Below, one piece after another: positions 41,263 to 49,020 of a stretch of 64,000 nucleotides of DNA. Each line of letters opens with the position of its first letter. Position 1 is the first letter of the stretch. The stretch lies in the NCBI RefSeq assembly GCF_019799965.1, contig NZ_JABGCJ010000003.1, positions 248,001 through 312,000 of the forward strand, in the 5' to 3' direction. This DNA comes from Modestobacter italicus. Lineage in GTDB: Bacteria; Actinomycetota; Actinomycetes; Mycobacteriales; Geodermatophilaceae. Under the pieces are notes generated by a model. It saw nothing but the letters and a program-made list of their open reading frames with translations. It made no database searches and had not been told where the DNA came from. Both the position numbers and the translations under genes were made by a program.

Positions 41263-42585
41263 GTGAGTGACACCGGGCGGGACATCCCACGGGGGGCGGT
41301 GTCCCGAACGGCCCGGCTGGCCGCCCTGCCGTTGGGCGCCGCGGGGCGGGCCACCCTCGGCATCGGCAAGCGGCTGTCCGGCCGGCCGGCCGAGGAGGTC
41401 GACGCCGAGCTCCAGCAGCGCACCGCGGAGCAGCTGTTCGCCGTCCTCGGGCAGCTCAAGGGCGGGGCGATGAAGCTCGGCCAGCAGCTGTCCATCTTCG
41501 AGGCCGCCGTGCCCGAGGAGGTCGCCGGCCCGTACCGCGAGGCGCTGGTCAAGCTGCAGGAGGCCGCGCCACCGATGCCGGTGCGCACCGTGCACGCGGT
41601 GCTCGCCCAGCAGCTGGGCGGCAGGTGGCGGGAGCGGTTCCGGGAGTTCGACGACACGCCCGCCGCGGCGGCCAGCATCGGCCAGGTGCACCGGGCGACC
41701 TGGCGGGACGGCCGGGACGTCGCGGTCAAGATCCAGTACCCGGGTGCCGGCACGGCGCTGATGGCCGACCTCAACCAGCTCGCCCGGTTCGCTCGGCTGT
41801 TCGCGGTGCTCTTCCCGGGCATGGAGGTCAAGCCGCTGATCGCCGAGCTCAAGGCCCGGGCGGAGGAGGAGCTGGACTACGGGCTGGAGGCCGACGCCCA
41901 GCGGGGCTTCGCGGCCGCCTACGCCGACGACGACCAGATCGTCGTCCCGCGCGTGGTCGCCAGCGCGCCCAAGGTCATCGTCTCGGAGTGGCTGGAGGGC
42001 ACGCCGCTGTCGAAGGTCATCGCCTCGGGCACCCGGGAGCAGCGGGACCGGGCCGGGCTGCTGATGGCGGTGCTGCACTTCTCCGGCCCCCAGCGCGCCG
42101 GGCTGTTGCACGCCGACCCGCACCCGGGCAACTTCCGGCTGCTGCCGGACGGCCGGCTGGGTGTCATCGACTTCGGCGCGACGGCCCGGCTGCCCGACGG
42201 GCTCCCGGAGCCGATCGGCCGGCTGGTGAACTGGGCGCTGGACGGCCGGGCCGAGGACGTGCTCACCGACCTGCGCGCCGAGGGCTTCGTCCGCCGGTCG
42301 GTCGAGGTGGACGCCCGGGCGGTGCTGGACTTCCTGCTGCCGTTCCTCGCCCCGGTGGCCGCGCCCTCGTTCCGGTTCACCCGCGCTTGGATGCAGGAAC
42401 AGGCGAACCGGCTCGGCGACCCGCGCAGCGAGGCCAGCCAGCTGGGCCGGCAGCTCAACCTGCCGCCGTCCTACCTGCTGATCCACCGGGTGACCATCGG
42501 GTCGATCGGCGTGCTCTGCCAGCTCGACGCCGAGGCGCCCTATCGAGGCGTCTGCGAGGAGTGGCTCCCCGGCTTCGCGGGGTGA
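41263..42585 (+). CDS. ABC1/AarF (UbiB) family atypical kinase
   Basis: A 440-residue member of the UbiB/ADCK atypical kinase family (Rv3197 position). The family KxGQ motif is MKLGQQLSIFE; the Ala-rich loop is AAASIGQVHRAT; the catalytic Lys is in VAVKIQYPG; the C-lobe has LLHADPHPGNFRLL and LGVIDFGATARLP. UbiB proteins support quinone biosynthesis; mycobacterial MabQ-type members are linked to antibiotic resistance together with whiB7. I start it at GTG 41263 (alternative 41260), 6 nt after GACAAT. Confidence 0.9.
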   Translation: MSDTGRDIPRGAVSRTARLAALPLGAAGRATLGIGKRLSGRPAEEVDAELQQRTAEQLFAVLGQLKGGAMKLGQQLSIFEAAVPEEVAGPYREALVKLQEAAPPMPVRTVHAVLAQQLGGRWRERFREFDDTPAAAASIGQVHRATWRDGRDVAVKIQYPGAGTALMADLNQLARFARLFAVLFPGMEVKPLIAELKARAEEELDYGLEADAQRGFAAAYADDDQIVVPRVVASAPKVIVSEWLEGTPLSKVIASGTREQRDRAGLLMAVLHFSGPQRAGLLHADPHPGNFRLLPDGRLGVIDFGATARLPDGLPEPIGRLVNWALDGRAEDVLTDLRAEGFVRRSVEVDARAVLDFLLPFLAPVAAPSFRFTRAWMQEQANRLGDPRSEASQLGRQLNLPPSYLLIHRVTIGSIGVLCQLDAEAPYRGVCEEWLPGFAG

Positions 42586-42684
42586 CCTGCGCTCCTGCCG
42601 GCGGTCAGCCGACGCCGGACCGTGGGCTCGGCGACGACCGCTATGCCGTGGACCCCGCGGCGGCCGACCGACGAGGGGGCAGCT

Positions 42685-42731
42685 GCTCCGCTCCGGCCGG
42701 AGCGCCGGTGGCGCCACGGCCGGAGCGGAGC
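42685..42731. terminator. Bidirectional hairpin after aarF
   Basis: GCTCCGCTCCGGCCG (42685-42699) and CGGCCGGAGCGGAGC (42717-42731) are perfect 15-bp complements between convergent genes. Confidence 0.85.
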
Positions 42732-42783
42732 GCGGCTGACGCCGCAGGGTGTCGCTGTCTCGTGCAGCCTGCTCACCGCACCC

Positions 42784-42948
42784 TCACCAGACGGCGGAGC
42801 TGGCGCGGGCGGCCCGCTGCGACGCCCGCTCGGCCCGGCGGGCCCAGCGCCGGGCGCTGATCAGCCGCCGGGCGCGGGCGGCCGCGTCGGCCTCCGCCAT
42901 CCGTCGGGACATGTGGGCGTGGGCCAGGTCCTGGTCCAACAGGTTCAT
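42784..42948 (-). CDS. Small Arg/Ala-rich helical protein downstream of whiB7
   Basis: A 54-residue protein starting MNLLDQDLAHAHMSRRMAEADAAARARR and continuing as an amphipathic Arg/Ala helix. GGAGGAACCGAG precedes the ATG at 42948, a strong ribosome site. It lies about 110 bp downstream of whiB7 on the same strand and may be co-transcribed. Similar short NLLxxxLA-type peptides occur beside other actinobacterial genes, but I cannot name a function. Confidence 0.7.
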   Translation of the reverse strand: MNLLDQDLAHAHMSRRMAEADAAARARRLISARRWARRAERASQRAARASSAVW

Positions 42949-43060
42949 CTCGGTTCCTCCGGGGTCAGCGGCACCGCAGGGCGGTGCCGACTGGTGGTGC
43001 ATCGGGTGGTGGGGCGTCCGGCGTGGGGACGCCGGACGCCGGTCCTGCGGGTGGGAGACC

Positions 43061-43396
43061 TCATGCCGCGGCCTCGGTCCGGACCTTCGGCGGCCGCCCC
43101 CGGGGGCGCTTGCGGGCGATCACGACGCCACGGTCGAAGATCTCCCCGCCCCAGACGCCCCAGGGCTCGCCCCGGTCCAGCGCCCCGGCCAGGCAGGCCG
43201 ACCGGACCGGGCACTGGGCGCAGTGCGCCTTGGCCTGCTCGAGCTGGGCCGGGCTCTCGGCGAACCACAGGTCCGGGTCCTGGACCCGGCAGGGCAGGGC
43301 CCGCCGGACGACTGCCTGCGCCGCCTGCTGGTGGGACACGTGCGTGCGGTCGAGCCCGGCGCGACGGGACGTCGCGGGGTCGATCGTGGTCTGCAC
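43061..43396 (-). CDS. whiB7: WhiB7 antibiotic-resistance regulator
   Basis: A 111-residue WhiB protein. Four cluster cysteines (36, 59, 62, 68) with CPVRSAC spacing, the WhiB7-type turn EPWGVWGGE, and a C-terminal AT-hook RKRPRGRPPK identify it as WhiB7. It binds the primary sigma factor and activates intrinsic drug-resistance genes at promoters with an A/T-rich element near -35. The GTG at 43396 has GAGGAGGAG upstream. Position between aarF and uvrD2 matches Rv3197A. A long leader with its own ORF and terminator lies upstream. Confidence 0.95.
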   Translation of the reverse strand: MQTTIDPATSRRAGLDRTHVSHQQAAQAVVRRALPCRVQDPDLWFAESPAQLEQAKAHCAQCPVRSACLAGALDRGEPWGVWGGEIFDRGVVIARKRPRGRPPKVRTEAAA

Positions 43397-43483
43397 GGTC
43401 GCTCCTCCTCTTCCTTCGTCTCTTCGACCGGTCGACGGGGGCCCGCCGACCGGGTGGTCGGGGTGGGTCCGCAGAGTCAGGCC

Positions 43484-43530
43484 GGAAAAGACTGAGGCCG
43501 CGGTTCCCGGTGTCCGGGTTCCGCGGCCTC
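43484..43530 (-). terminator. Attenuator-like intrinsic terminator in the whiB7 leader
   Basis: On the minus strand GAGGCCGCGGAACCCGG and CCGGGAACCGCGGCCTC pair as a 17-bp stem with a two-base mismatch (43494-43530), followed at once by AGTCTTTTCC. It lies about 100 nt upstream of the whiB7 start and 22 nt after the stop of the leader ORF. Confidence 0.85.
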
Positions 43531-43552
43531 GAGGAGGACCAGCTGAGCTGTG

Positions 43553-43897
43553 CTAGCTCAGTGGGTCTTCCGGGGGCAGGTCACCCGGGGTGCTGCTGGT
43601 GTGCCGAGCAGGGACGCCGGCGAAGGCGCCCGTCAGGGCGGTGGTCTGGTCGGACGGCTGGGCATCGGTGCCGATGGGCGCACCGGTGGTGAGGGAGCCG
43701 GTCGTGCCGGCGGCGGCGATCAGGCCGCGCAGACGGGCGGTGGCGTCGGACCCGGCGTTGGACAGACCGGTGCCGTTCCACGGAGCGGCGTACGGCGCCA
43801 TCAGGGCGACCCGGTCGGCCGGGACGGAGCAGCGCAGGCCGACGGCCGGCGAGGTCACGGTGCTCACGCCGGCGACGGTCATGTCGGTGCTGTTCAC
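43553..43897 (-). CDS. 114-residue ORF in the whiB7 leader
   Basis: Starts at GTG 43897 after a very strong GGAAGGAGGGGCC ribosome site and reads MNSTDMTVAGVSTVTSPAVG..., rich in Thr, Ala, Ser and Pro, without membrane segments or recognised domain. It ends DPLS-stop, and the stop TAG is inside a small TGAGCT-AGCAC-AGCTCA hairpin just before the attenuator. It may be a real small protein, or the long equivalent of the upstream ORF that senses ribosome stalling at other whiB7 genes. Coding-type third-position G/C is moderate. Confidence 0.65.
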   Translation of the reverse strand: MNSTDMTVAGVSTVTSPAVGLRCSVPADRVALMAPYAAPWNGTGLSNAGSDATARLRGLIAAAGTTGSLTTGAPIGTDAQPSDQTTALTGAFAGVPARHTSSTPGDLPPEDPLS

Positions 43898-44072
43898 GGG
43901 GCCCCTCCTTCCGGGGTCGGAGCCCGGCCTGCCGGCCGGTCTCCCTGCGAGTGCTGCTCGGGACGTGCGGTGCTGCGGTCGTGCGGTGCTGCTGACGTGC
44001 GGTGTTGCTCGACGTGCTGACCGCTCACGGTCAGTACTGCGTCCTGGGTCACGCCCAGGCGGTGATGCGAAG

Positions 44073-44110
44073 GCTAGGGGGTGCGCCGGAGGGGGGTCAA
44101 ACGAATTACC
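44073..44110 (-). promoter_or_regulatory. whiB7 promoter with A/T-rich WhiB7-type box
   Basis: On the minus strand TAATT (44110-44106) lies 3 nt before TTGACC (-35, 44102-44097). An 18-nt spacer leads to TAGCCT (-10, 44078-44073). An A/T-rich block directly upstream of -35 is the known signature of WhiB7-activated promoters, implying autoregulation. The inferred leader is about 0.65 kb. Confidence 0.7.
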
Positions 44111-44152
44111 GGAGTTTCCTGAGAAAGTGTGTCCGCGCTGGTCGAGGGCCTG

Positions 44153-46189
44153 TCAGCCCTCGACGGTGGCGATGACCTCGGCTCCGTACAGCTCGAGCTT
44201 GCGGGCCCCCACCCCGGGCAGCCCCGACAGCTCACGCACCGTCGTGGGTCGCGCCTCGGCGATCGACTGGAGGACCGCATCGGTGAAGACGACGTAGGCC
44301 GGCACCGACGCCGCCTGCGCGGTGGCACTGCGCCAGGCACGCAGCCGCTCGAAGAGCTCCCCCGCCTCCCCCTCCAGGACGACCTTCGGACGCTGGGCCG
44401 GGCGCCGGGGAGCGGCCGCGGCGTCCGGAGCGAGACCGTCGAGGAACCGGCTGCGCGGCCGGGAGCGCCGTCCGCCGGGGTTGCGGGCCAACGACCAGGA
44501 CAGGGTCAGCTGCTCACGGGCTCGGGTGACCGCCACGTAGAGCAGCCGGCGCTCCTCCTCGACCGCCTCCGGTCGGGACTGCGACTGGGCGATCGGCACC
44601 ACGCCGTCGACCAGGCCGACGACGAACACGGCATCCCACTCCAGGCCCTTGGCCGCGTGCATGGAGGCCAGGGTCACGCCCTGCACGGTCGGGGCGTGCT
44701 GGGCGCTGGCCCGCTCGGCCAGGTGCGAGACGAAGCCCGCCAGGTCCAGGGTGGGCTCCTCGGCGACCAGGTCGACGGCGAGGTCGACCAGCGCCGCCAG
44801 GGACTGCCAGCGGTCGCGGGCCGCCCCGCCGGGCGGCGGCCGGTGCTCGACCCAGCCGGTCGAGGCGAGCACGTCCCGGACGGCGGGCACCAGCGCACCC
44901 GGGTCGTTGCCACCGGCGGCCGCGCCCCGCAGCAGCAGCACCGCCTCGCGCACCTCGGGGCGCTCGAAGAACCGCTCCCCGCCCTTGAGGACGTAGGGGA
45001 CCCCGACGTCGGCCAGCGCCGACTCGTAGACCTGGGACTGGGCGTTGATCCGGAACAGCACGGCGATCTCGCTGGCCGGCAGGCCACCGTCGATCAGCTC
45101 GCGGCAGGCGCGGGCCACCGCCGCCGCCTCCGCCGGCTCGTCGGGGTGCTCCACGAACCGGGGTGCCGGCCCCTCGGCCCGCTGACCGAGCAGCCGCAGC
45201 CCCGGCAGGCCCTTGCGCGGCGGGGCCTGACCGATCAGCTTGTTCGCCAGGCCGACCACCTGCGGGGTGGACCGGTAGTCGCGCTCGAGCTTGACGACCT
45301 CCGCGTCGCCATACCGGTCGGCGAAGCCCAGCAGGTACTCCGGGTCGGCGCCGGTGAAGGAGTAGATGGTCTGGTTGGGGTCGCCGACCACGCAGACCTC
45401 GGCGCGACCGCCGAGCCAGGCGTCGAGCAGCCGCTGCTGCAGCGGGTTGACGTCCTGGTACTCGTCGACCACGAAGTGCCGGTACTGGGCGCGCACCTCG
45501 CGGGCGACGTCCGGGTGCTCCTCGATGGCGTAGGCGGTGACCAGCAGCAGGTCCTCGAAGTCCAGCGCACCGTCGCGGGACTTGGCCTCCTCGTAGCTGC
45601 GGTAGACCGCCGCGACCGCAGCGGCGTCGAAGGGCAGGTCCCGGCCGGCCGCGGCGGCACGGGCCGGGTAGTCCTCCGGGGTGGCCAGCGTGGTCTTCGC
45701 CCACTCGATCTCGCTGGCCAGGTCACGCAGGCTGGTGCGGTCGGTGGTCAGCCGGTTGCGGGTCGCCGCACCGGCCACGACCCGCAGCTTGTTCTCGATC
45801 AGCTCGGGCATCGGTCCGCCCAGCACCCGCGGGGCGAAGTAGCGCAGCTGCCGCATCGCCGCGGCGTGGAAGGTGCGGGCCTGCACCCCGCCCACCCCCA
45901 GCGCCGAGAGCCGGCCGCGCAGCTCTCCCGCCGCCCGTGCGGTGAACGTCACCGCGAGCACCTGCTCGGGCACGTACTCACCCACGAGCACGCCGTAGGC
46001 GATCCGGTGGGTGATGGTGCGGGTCTTGCCGGTGCCGGCACCGGCGAGGATGCAGACCGGCCCGCGCACCGCCTCGGCGGCGGCCCGCTGCTGCTCGTCC
46101 AGGCCGGCGAGCACCGCCTCCGCCCCCGCCGTCCCCCCGGCCACCTGCCCGTCGACCGCTGACCCCTCCACGACCCGCGACGTCCCCAC
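44153..46189 (-). CDS. uvrD2: UvrD2-type ATP-dependent DNA helicase with HRDC domain
   Basis: A 678-residue superfamily 1A helicase. Motifs: Walker A LAGAGTGKTRTITHRIA, Ia AVTFTARAAGELRGRL, II FVVDEYQDVNPLQ, III VVGDPNQTIYSFTGA, IV YRSTPQVV, V SMHAAKGLEWDAVFVVG, VI VAVTRAREQLTLSW. A C-terminal HRDC domain (VVFTDAVLQSIAEARPTTVRELSGLPGVGARKLELYG) ends it. The tetracysteine module found between motor and HRDC in mycobacterial UvrD2 is missing; that span (APRRPAQRPKVVLEGEAGE) has no Cys. I start it at GTG 46189, 7 nt after GACACT; GTG 46171 is an alternative. Confidence 0.93.
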   Translation of the reverse strand: MGTSRVVEGSAVDGQVAGGTAGAEAVLAGLDEQQRAAAEAVRGPVCILAGAGTGKTRTITHRIAYGVLVGEYVPEQVLAVTFTARAAGELRGRLSALGVGGVQARTFHAAAMRQLRYFAPRVLGGPMPELIENKLRVVAGAATRNRLTTDRTSLRDLASEIEWAKTTLATPEDYPARAAAAGRDLPFDAAAVAAVYRSYEEAKSRDGALDFEDLLLVTAYAIEEHPDVAREVRAQYRHFVVDEYQDVNPLQQRLLDAWLGGRAEVCVVGDPNQTIYSFTGADPEYLLGFADRYGDAEVVKLERDYRSTPQVVGLANKLIGQAPPRKGLPGLRLLGQRAEGPAPRFVEHPDEPAEAAAVARACRELIDGGLPASEIAVLFRINAQSQVYESALADVGVPYVLKGGERFFERPEVREAVLLLRGAAAGGNDPGALVPAVRDVLASTGWVEHRPPPGGAARDRWQSLAALVDLAVDLVAEEPTLDLAGFVSHLAERASAQHAPTVQGVTLASMHAAKGLEWDAVFVVGLVDGVVPIAQSQSRPEAVEEERRLLYVAVTRAREQLTLSWSLARNPGGRRSRPRSRFLDGLAPDAAAAPRRPAQRPKVVLEGEAGELFERLRAWRSATAQAASVPAYVVFTDAVLQSIAEARPTTVRELSGLPGVGARKLELYGAEVIATVEG

Positions 46190-46330
46190 GTCGAGGAGTG
46201 TCCCAGCCCGCGCCGACAGGACGGGGAAGGATCCCCACAGGCACGGCGTTGGCCCCTCGGCAGGCTCCGGACGACGGGTCGCCCCTCCCCGGGTGGCCCA
46301 TCCGGGGACGCACGAGAGAGGATCCACCCG

Positions 46331-46594
46331 ATGAGCGCTCCAGCACCCGCAGTGACGATGTACACCACCAACTGGTGCGGCTACTGCAACCGGCTCAAGA
46401 AGCTGATGCAGCGTGACGGCATCGACTACGCCGAGGTCAACATCGAGGTCGAGGAGGGCGCTGCCGAGGTGGTCATGCAGGCCAACGGCGGCAACCGCAC
46501 GGTGCCCACGCTCGTCTTCGCCGACGGAAGCGCGCTCACCAACCCGAGCATCGACCAGGTGAAGGCCCAGCTCGCGCAGCTCCCGGGCGCGTGA
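46331..46594 (+). CDS. mrx1: Mycoredoxin 1 (glutaredoxin-like)
   Basis: An 87-residue thioredoxin-fold oxidoreductase. The active site is TTNWCGYC (Cys16, Cys19), followed by the cis-Pro strand NRTVPTLVFADGS. The CGYC active site and position beside uvrD2 match Rv3198A, a mycothiol-dependent mycoredoxin that reduces S-mycothiolated proteins. AGAGAGGA precedes the ATG at 46331. It is divergent from uvrD2. It links functionally to the SigR/RsrA mycothiol stress system elsewhere in the window. Confidence 0.95.
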   Translation: MSAPAPAVTMYTTNWCGYCNRLKKLMQRDGIDYAEVNIEVEEGAAEVVMQANGGNRTVPTLVFADGSALTNPSIDQVKAQLAQLPGA

Positions 46595-46689
46595 TCCCGG
46601 GTCCGCGGCCCCCGGCGGGCGGTACCTGCCCACCGGGCGGCTGCGGCGACCCTCCCGGTGACCCCTCACCGGCCTCCAGGGAGGGTGCG

Positions 46690-47382
46690 ATGGACCCCGT
46701 CGACGACGAGCCCTGCACGACCGCCCGGCCGGTCGCCGTCCAGCTGCCCACCGGTGTGCTGCGCAGCCCCTCCGGCGACACCGCGGTGGTGGTCGTGCGC
46801 ACGGCGGGCGGGTGGACGGTGCTGACCGCCGGCCCGGAGGACGCCGCCACCGCAGGGCGCTGCCCCGAGGGGAGCGCCCTGCCCCTCGTCGAGGCGATGT
46901 CGCTGGCCGACCTCGTGGCCGGTGAGCTGGGGGCCACGCCCGAGCCGGACCGCCAGGCCCGCCGGGCGGCCCGCAACGGCTCCACCGCCGCTGCCGACGA
47001 ACCGGCACCGGACCCACGGGACGCCGAGTTGACGGCGCTGCGCCGCACCGTGGCCCAGCTGGAGCACGCGCTGGCCGCCCGGGTGTCCATCGAGCGCGCC
47101 ATCGGGGTGCTCGCCGAGCGGCACGGCAGCACACCACGTGAGGCGTTCGAGGAGCTGCGCGGCCAGGCAAGGTCCCAGGGACGCCCGGCCGCCGACCTGG
47201 CCGCCGAGGTGCTCGACGGCCTGCGCGGGCGCGCGGCCGTGCCGGGCCAGCGCACGACACCGGCCACGGCCGACGCCCCGGCGTCCGGGCACCGCGCCAC
47301 CGGCCAGCTCGGTGCCCGCCGGGTGCAGCGCGCGCCGCGGCACCCCGCCGGCGAGGACACCGCACCCGAGGTGCACAGCTGA
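46690..47382 (+). CDS. ANTAR-domain protein
   Basis: A 230-residue protein. An N-terminal domain (about 1-95, VQLPTGVLRSPSGDTAVVVVRTAGGWTVL) of unknown type is followed by a predicted coiled coil (AELTALRRTVAQLEHALAARVSI). The ANTAR part (about 130-180) is IERAIGVLAERHGSTPREAFEELRGQARSQGRPAADLAAEVLDGL. The tail is Pro/Ala/Arg-rich. ANTAR proteins bind RNA hairpins and prevent termination. AGGGAGGGT precedes the ATG. The stop overlaps the likely CTG start of the next gene, so the pair is coupled. Confidence 0.8.
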   Translation: MDPVDDEPCTTARPVAVQLPTGVLRSPSGDTAVVVVRTAGGWTVLTAGPEDAATAGRCPEGSALPLVEAMSLADLVAGELGATPEPDRQARRAARNGSTAAADEPAPDPRDAELTALRRTVAQLEHALAARVSIERAIGVLAERHGSTPREAFEELRGQARSQGRPAADLAAEVLDGLRGRAAVPGQRTTPATADAPASGHRATGQLGARRVQRAPRHPAGEDTAPEVHS

Positions 47383-48047
47383 CCTCCCCGCTCCCGCTCT
47401 CCCCCGCCGCCCTCGCCGACCGGCTGGCCGAGCTGATCGCCGCCGTCCCGGCCGAGGTCGGCGCCGCCGCGCTCCGCGTGGCCGTGGACGGCCCGGAGCT
47501 GCCCGGTGCACCGGGGGCGACCGGGCCGCTGGCCGTGACGCAGGCGCTGGCCGAGCGGCTGCCCGCGCTGAGCCGCCCGGCGGTCGTCGTACCGGCGGAG
47601 GGGTTCTACCGCCCGGCGTCGCTGCGCCTGGAGCACGGACGCACCGACCCCGACGCCCGCTACAGCGACTGGCTGGACGCCGGCGCACTGGCCCGCGAGG
47701 TGCTCGACCGCTGCGGCCCCCGCGGTACGGGTGAGTACCTGCCGGCGCTGTGGGACCTCGAACGGGACCGCGCCGCCCGCCTGCCGCCCCGCCCCGCCCC
47801 GGCCGGCGGGGTGCTGCTGGTGCCCGGCTCGCTGCTGCAGGGACTGGGCCTGGCCTTCGACGTCGTCGTCCACCTGCGGGTCAGCCCGGCGGCCCGCCGC
47901 CGCCGGGCACCCGCGGACCGGGCGTGGGAGCTGCCCGCCTTCGACCGCTACGACGACGAGGTGGACCCGGCCACCCTGGCCGACGCCGTGGTGCTCGCCG
48001 ACCACGCCGACCGCCCCGCGCTCGTCCTGCAGGGCCGCTGGGCCTGA
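47379..48047 (+). CDS. Uridine-kinase-like P-loop protein with degenerate Walker A
   Basis: About 222 residues. The region reading SPAALADRLAELIAAVPAEVGAAALRVAVDGPELPG corresponds to the N-terminus of actinobacterial uridine kinases and lies upstream of the first GTG (47478), so translation must start earlier. The only fitting codon is CTG 47379, which overlaps the ANTAR stop by 4 bp (CTGA). Where kinases have GxxGxGKT, this protein has GPELPGAPGATGPLAV, so the P-loop Lys is lost. Later parts (PAEGFYRPASLRLEHGR, DPDARYSDWLDAGALAREVLD, RYDDEVDPATLADAVVLADHAD) remain kinase-like. It is probably not a kinase. Confidence 0.65.
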   Translation: MTSPLPLSPAALADRLAELIAAVPAEVGAAALRVAVDGPELPGAPGATGPLAVTQALAERLPALSRPAVVVPAEGFYRPASLRLEHGRTDPDARYSDWLDAGALAREVLDRCGPRGTGEYLPALWDLERDRAARLPPRPAPAGGVLLVPGSLLQGLGLAFDVVVHLRVSPAARRRRAPADRAWELPAFDRYDDEVDPATLADAVVLADHADRPALVLQGRWA

Positions 48048-48054
48048 GGGCTCG

Positions 48055-49020
48055 TCAGGAGAACTCGCCGGCCACCCAGCGGTCGATGATGTGCCGGGCG
48101 ATGGAGACCGTCGGCGGCAGCGCCTGCGGCCCGGTGCCCGAGCGCAGCTCGTCCCGGGTGAACCAGCGGGCCTCCTCGATCTCGTCGTGGTCGATCCGCA
48201 GCTCCTCGCCCGTGGCGCGGGCGACGAAGCCGAGCATCAGCGACTGCGGGAACGGCCACGGCTGGCTGGAGACGTACCGGACGTCGGTCACCGCGAGGCC
48301 GACCTCCTCGGCCACCTCACGGGCCACCGCCGCCTCCGCTGACTCCCCCGGTTCGACGAAGCCGGCCAGGATGGAGAACCGGCCCGCCGGCCACACCGCC
48401 TGCCGGCCCAGCACGCAGCGGTCGCCGCCGTCGTGCACGAGCATGATCACCGCCGGGTCGGTGCGCGGGAAGACCTCCCGGCCGCTCTCCGGGTCGTGCT
48501 GCACCCAGCCGGCGCGCGCCATCGTGGTGGCTGCGCCGGTGATCGGGGAGAACCGGTTCCGCTCGTGCCACTCGATGATGCCGACCGCCTGCACCAGCAG
48601 CCCGGCGTCCAGGTCGCCGAGGTCGGCGCCCAGCTCGCGCAGGCCGGCCCAGGTGTCGACCGGGCGGCCGCCGACGGTCAGCGTCCGCGGGGCGCGCAGG
48701 GCGGCGTAGGGCACGCCGTCGGCCTCGCCGAGGTAGATGCCGCCGTCGGGGAAGGACGGCCGCTCGTCGTACTGCAGCTGCGGCCCGTCGGGCCCCTCGT
48801 GCACCGGCACCGAGCGCCGCTCGTCGACCAGCAGCACCCGCACCGGCCGGCCCTGCGCGGGGTCGGGCAACGAGCGGGCCAGGTGCCCGCGGTCGTGCGC
48901 GGTGCGCGAGAGCAGCGGGACGTCGGTGACGACGCCGGCCGTCCGGTCCTCGGGCCAGTCGCCCCGCGCCGGCGGCGGTGGGTCGTCGGCCGGGCTGCTG
49001 CCGCCGGGCGGGACGGTCAC
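48055..49020 (-). CDS. nudC: NudC-type NAD(H) diphosphatase
   Basis: A 321-residue Nudix hydrolase. The Nudix box is GFVEPGESAEAAVAREVAEEVGL, and the NADH-pyrophosphatase tag SQPWPFPQSLMLGF follows it. NudC cleaves NADH and removes NAD caps from RNA. The family usually has a four-Cys zinc ribbon before the Nudix domain; here that region (ERNRFSPITGAATTMARAG) has no cysteines. Its GTG overlaps the stop of the upstream M16 gene by 4 bp. Position next to uvrD2/mrx1 matches Rv3199c. Confidence 0.92.
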   Translation of the reverse strand: MTVPPGGSSPADDPPPPARGDWPEDRTAGVVTDVPLLSRTAHDRGHLARSLPDPAQGRPVRVLLVDERRSVPVHEGPDGPQLQYDERPSFPDGGIYLGEADGVPYAALRAPRTLTVGGRPVDTWAGLRELGADLGDLDAGLLVQAVGIIEWHERNRFSPITGAATTMARAGWVQHDPESGREVFPRTDPAVIMLVHDGGDRCVLGRQAVWPAGRFSILAGFVEPGESAEAAVAREVAEEVGLAVTDVRYVSSQPWPFPQSLMLGFVARATGEELRIDHDEIEEARWFTRDELRSGTGPQALPPTVSIARHIIDRWVAGEFS

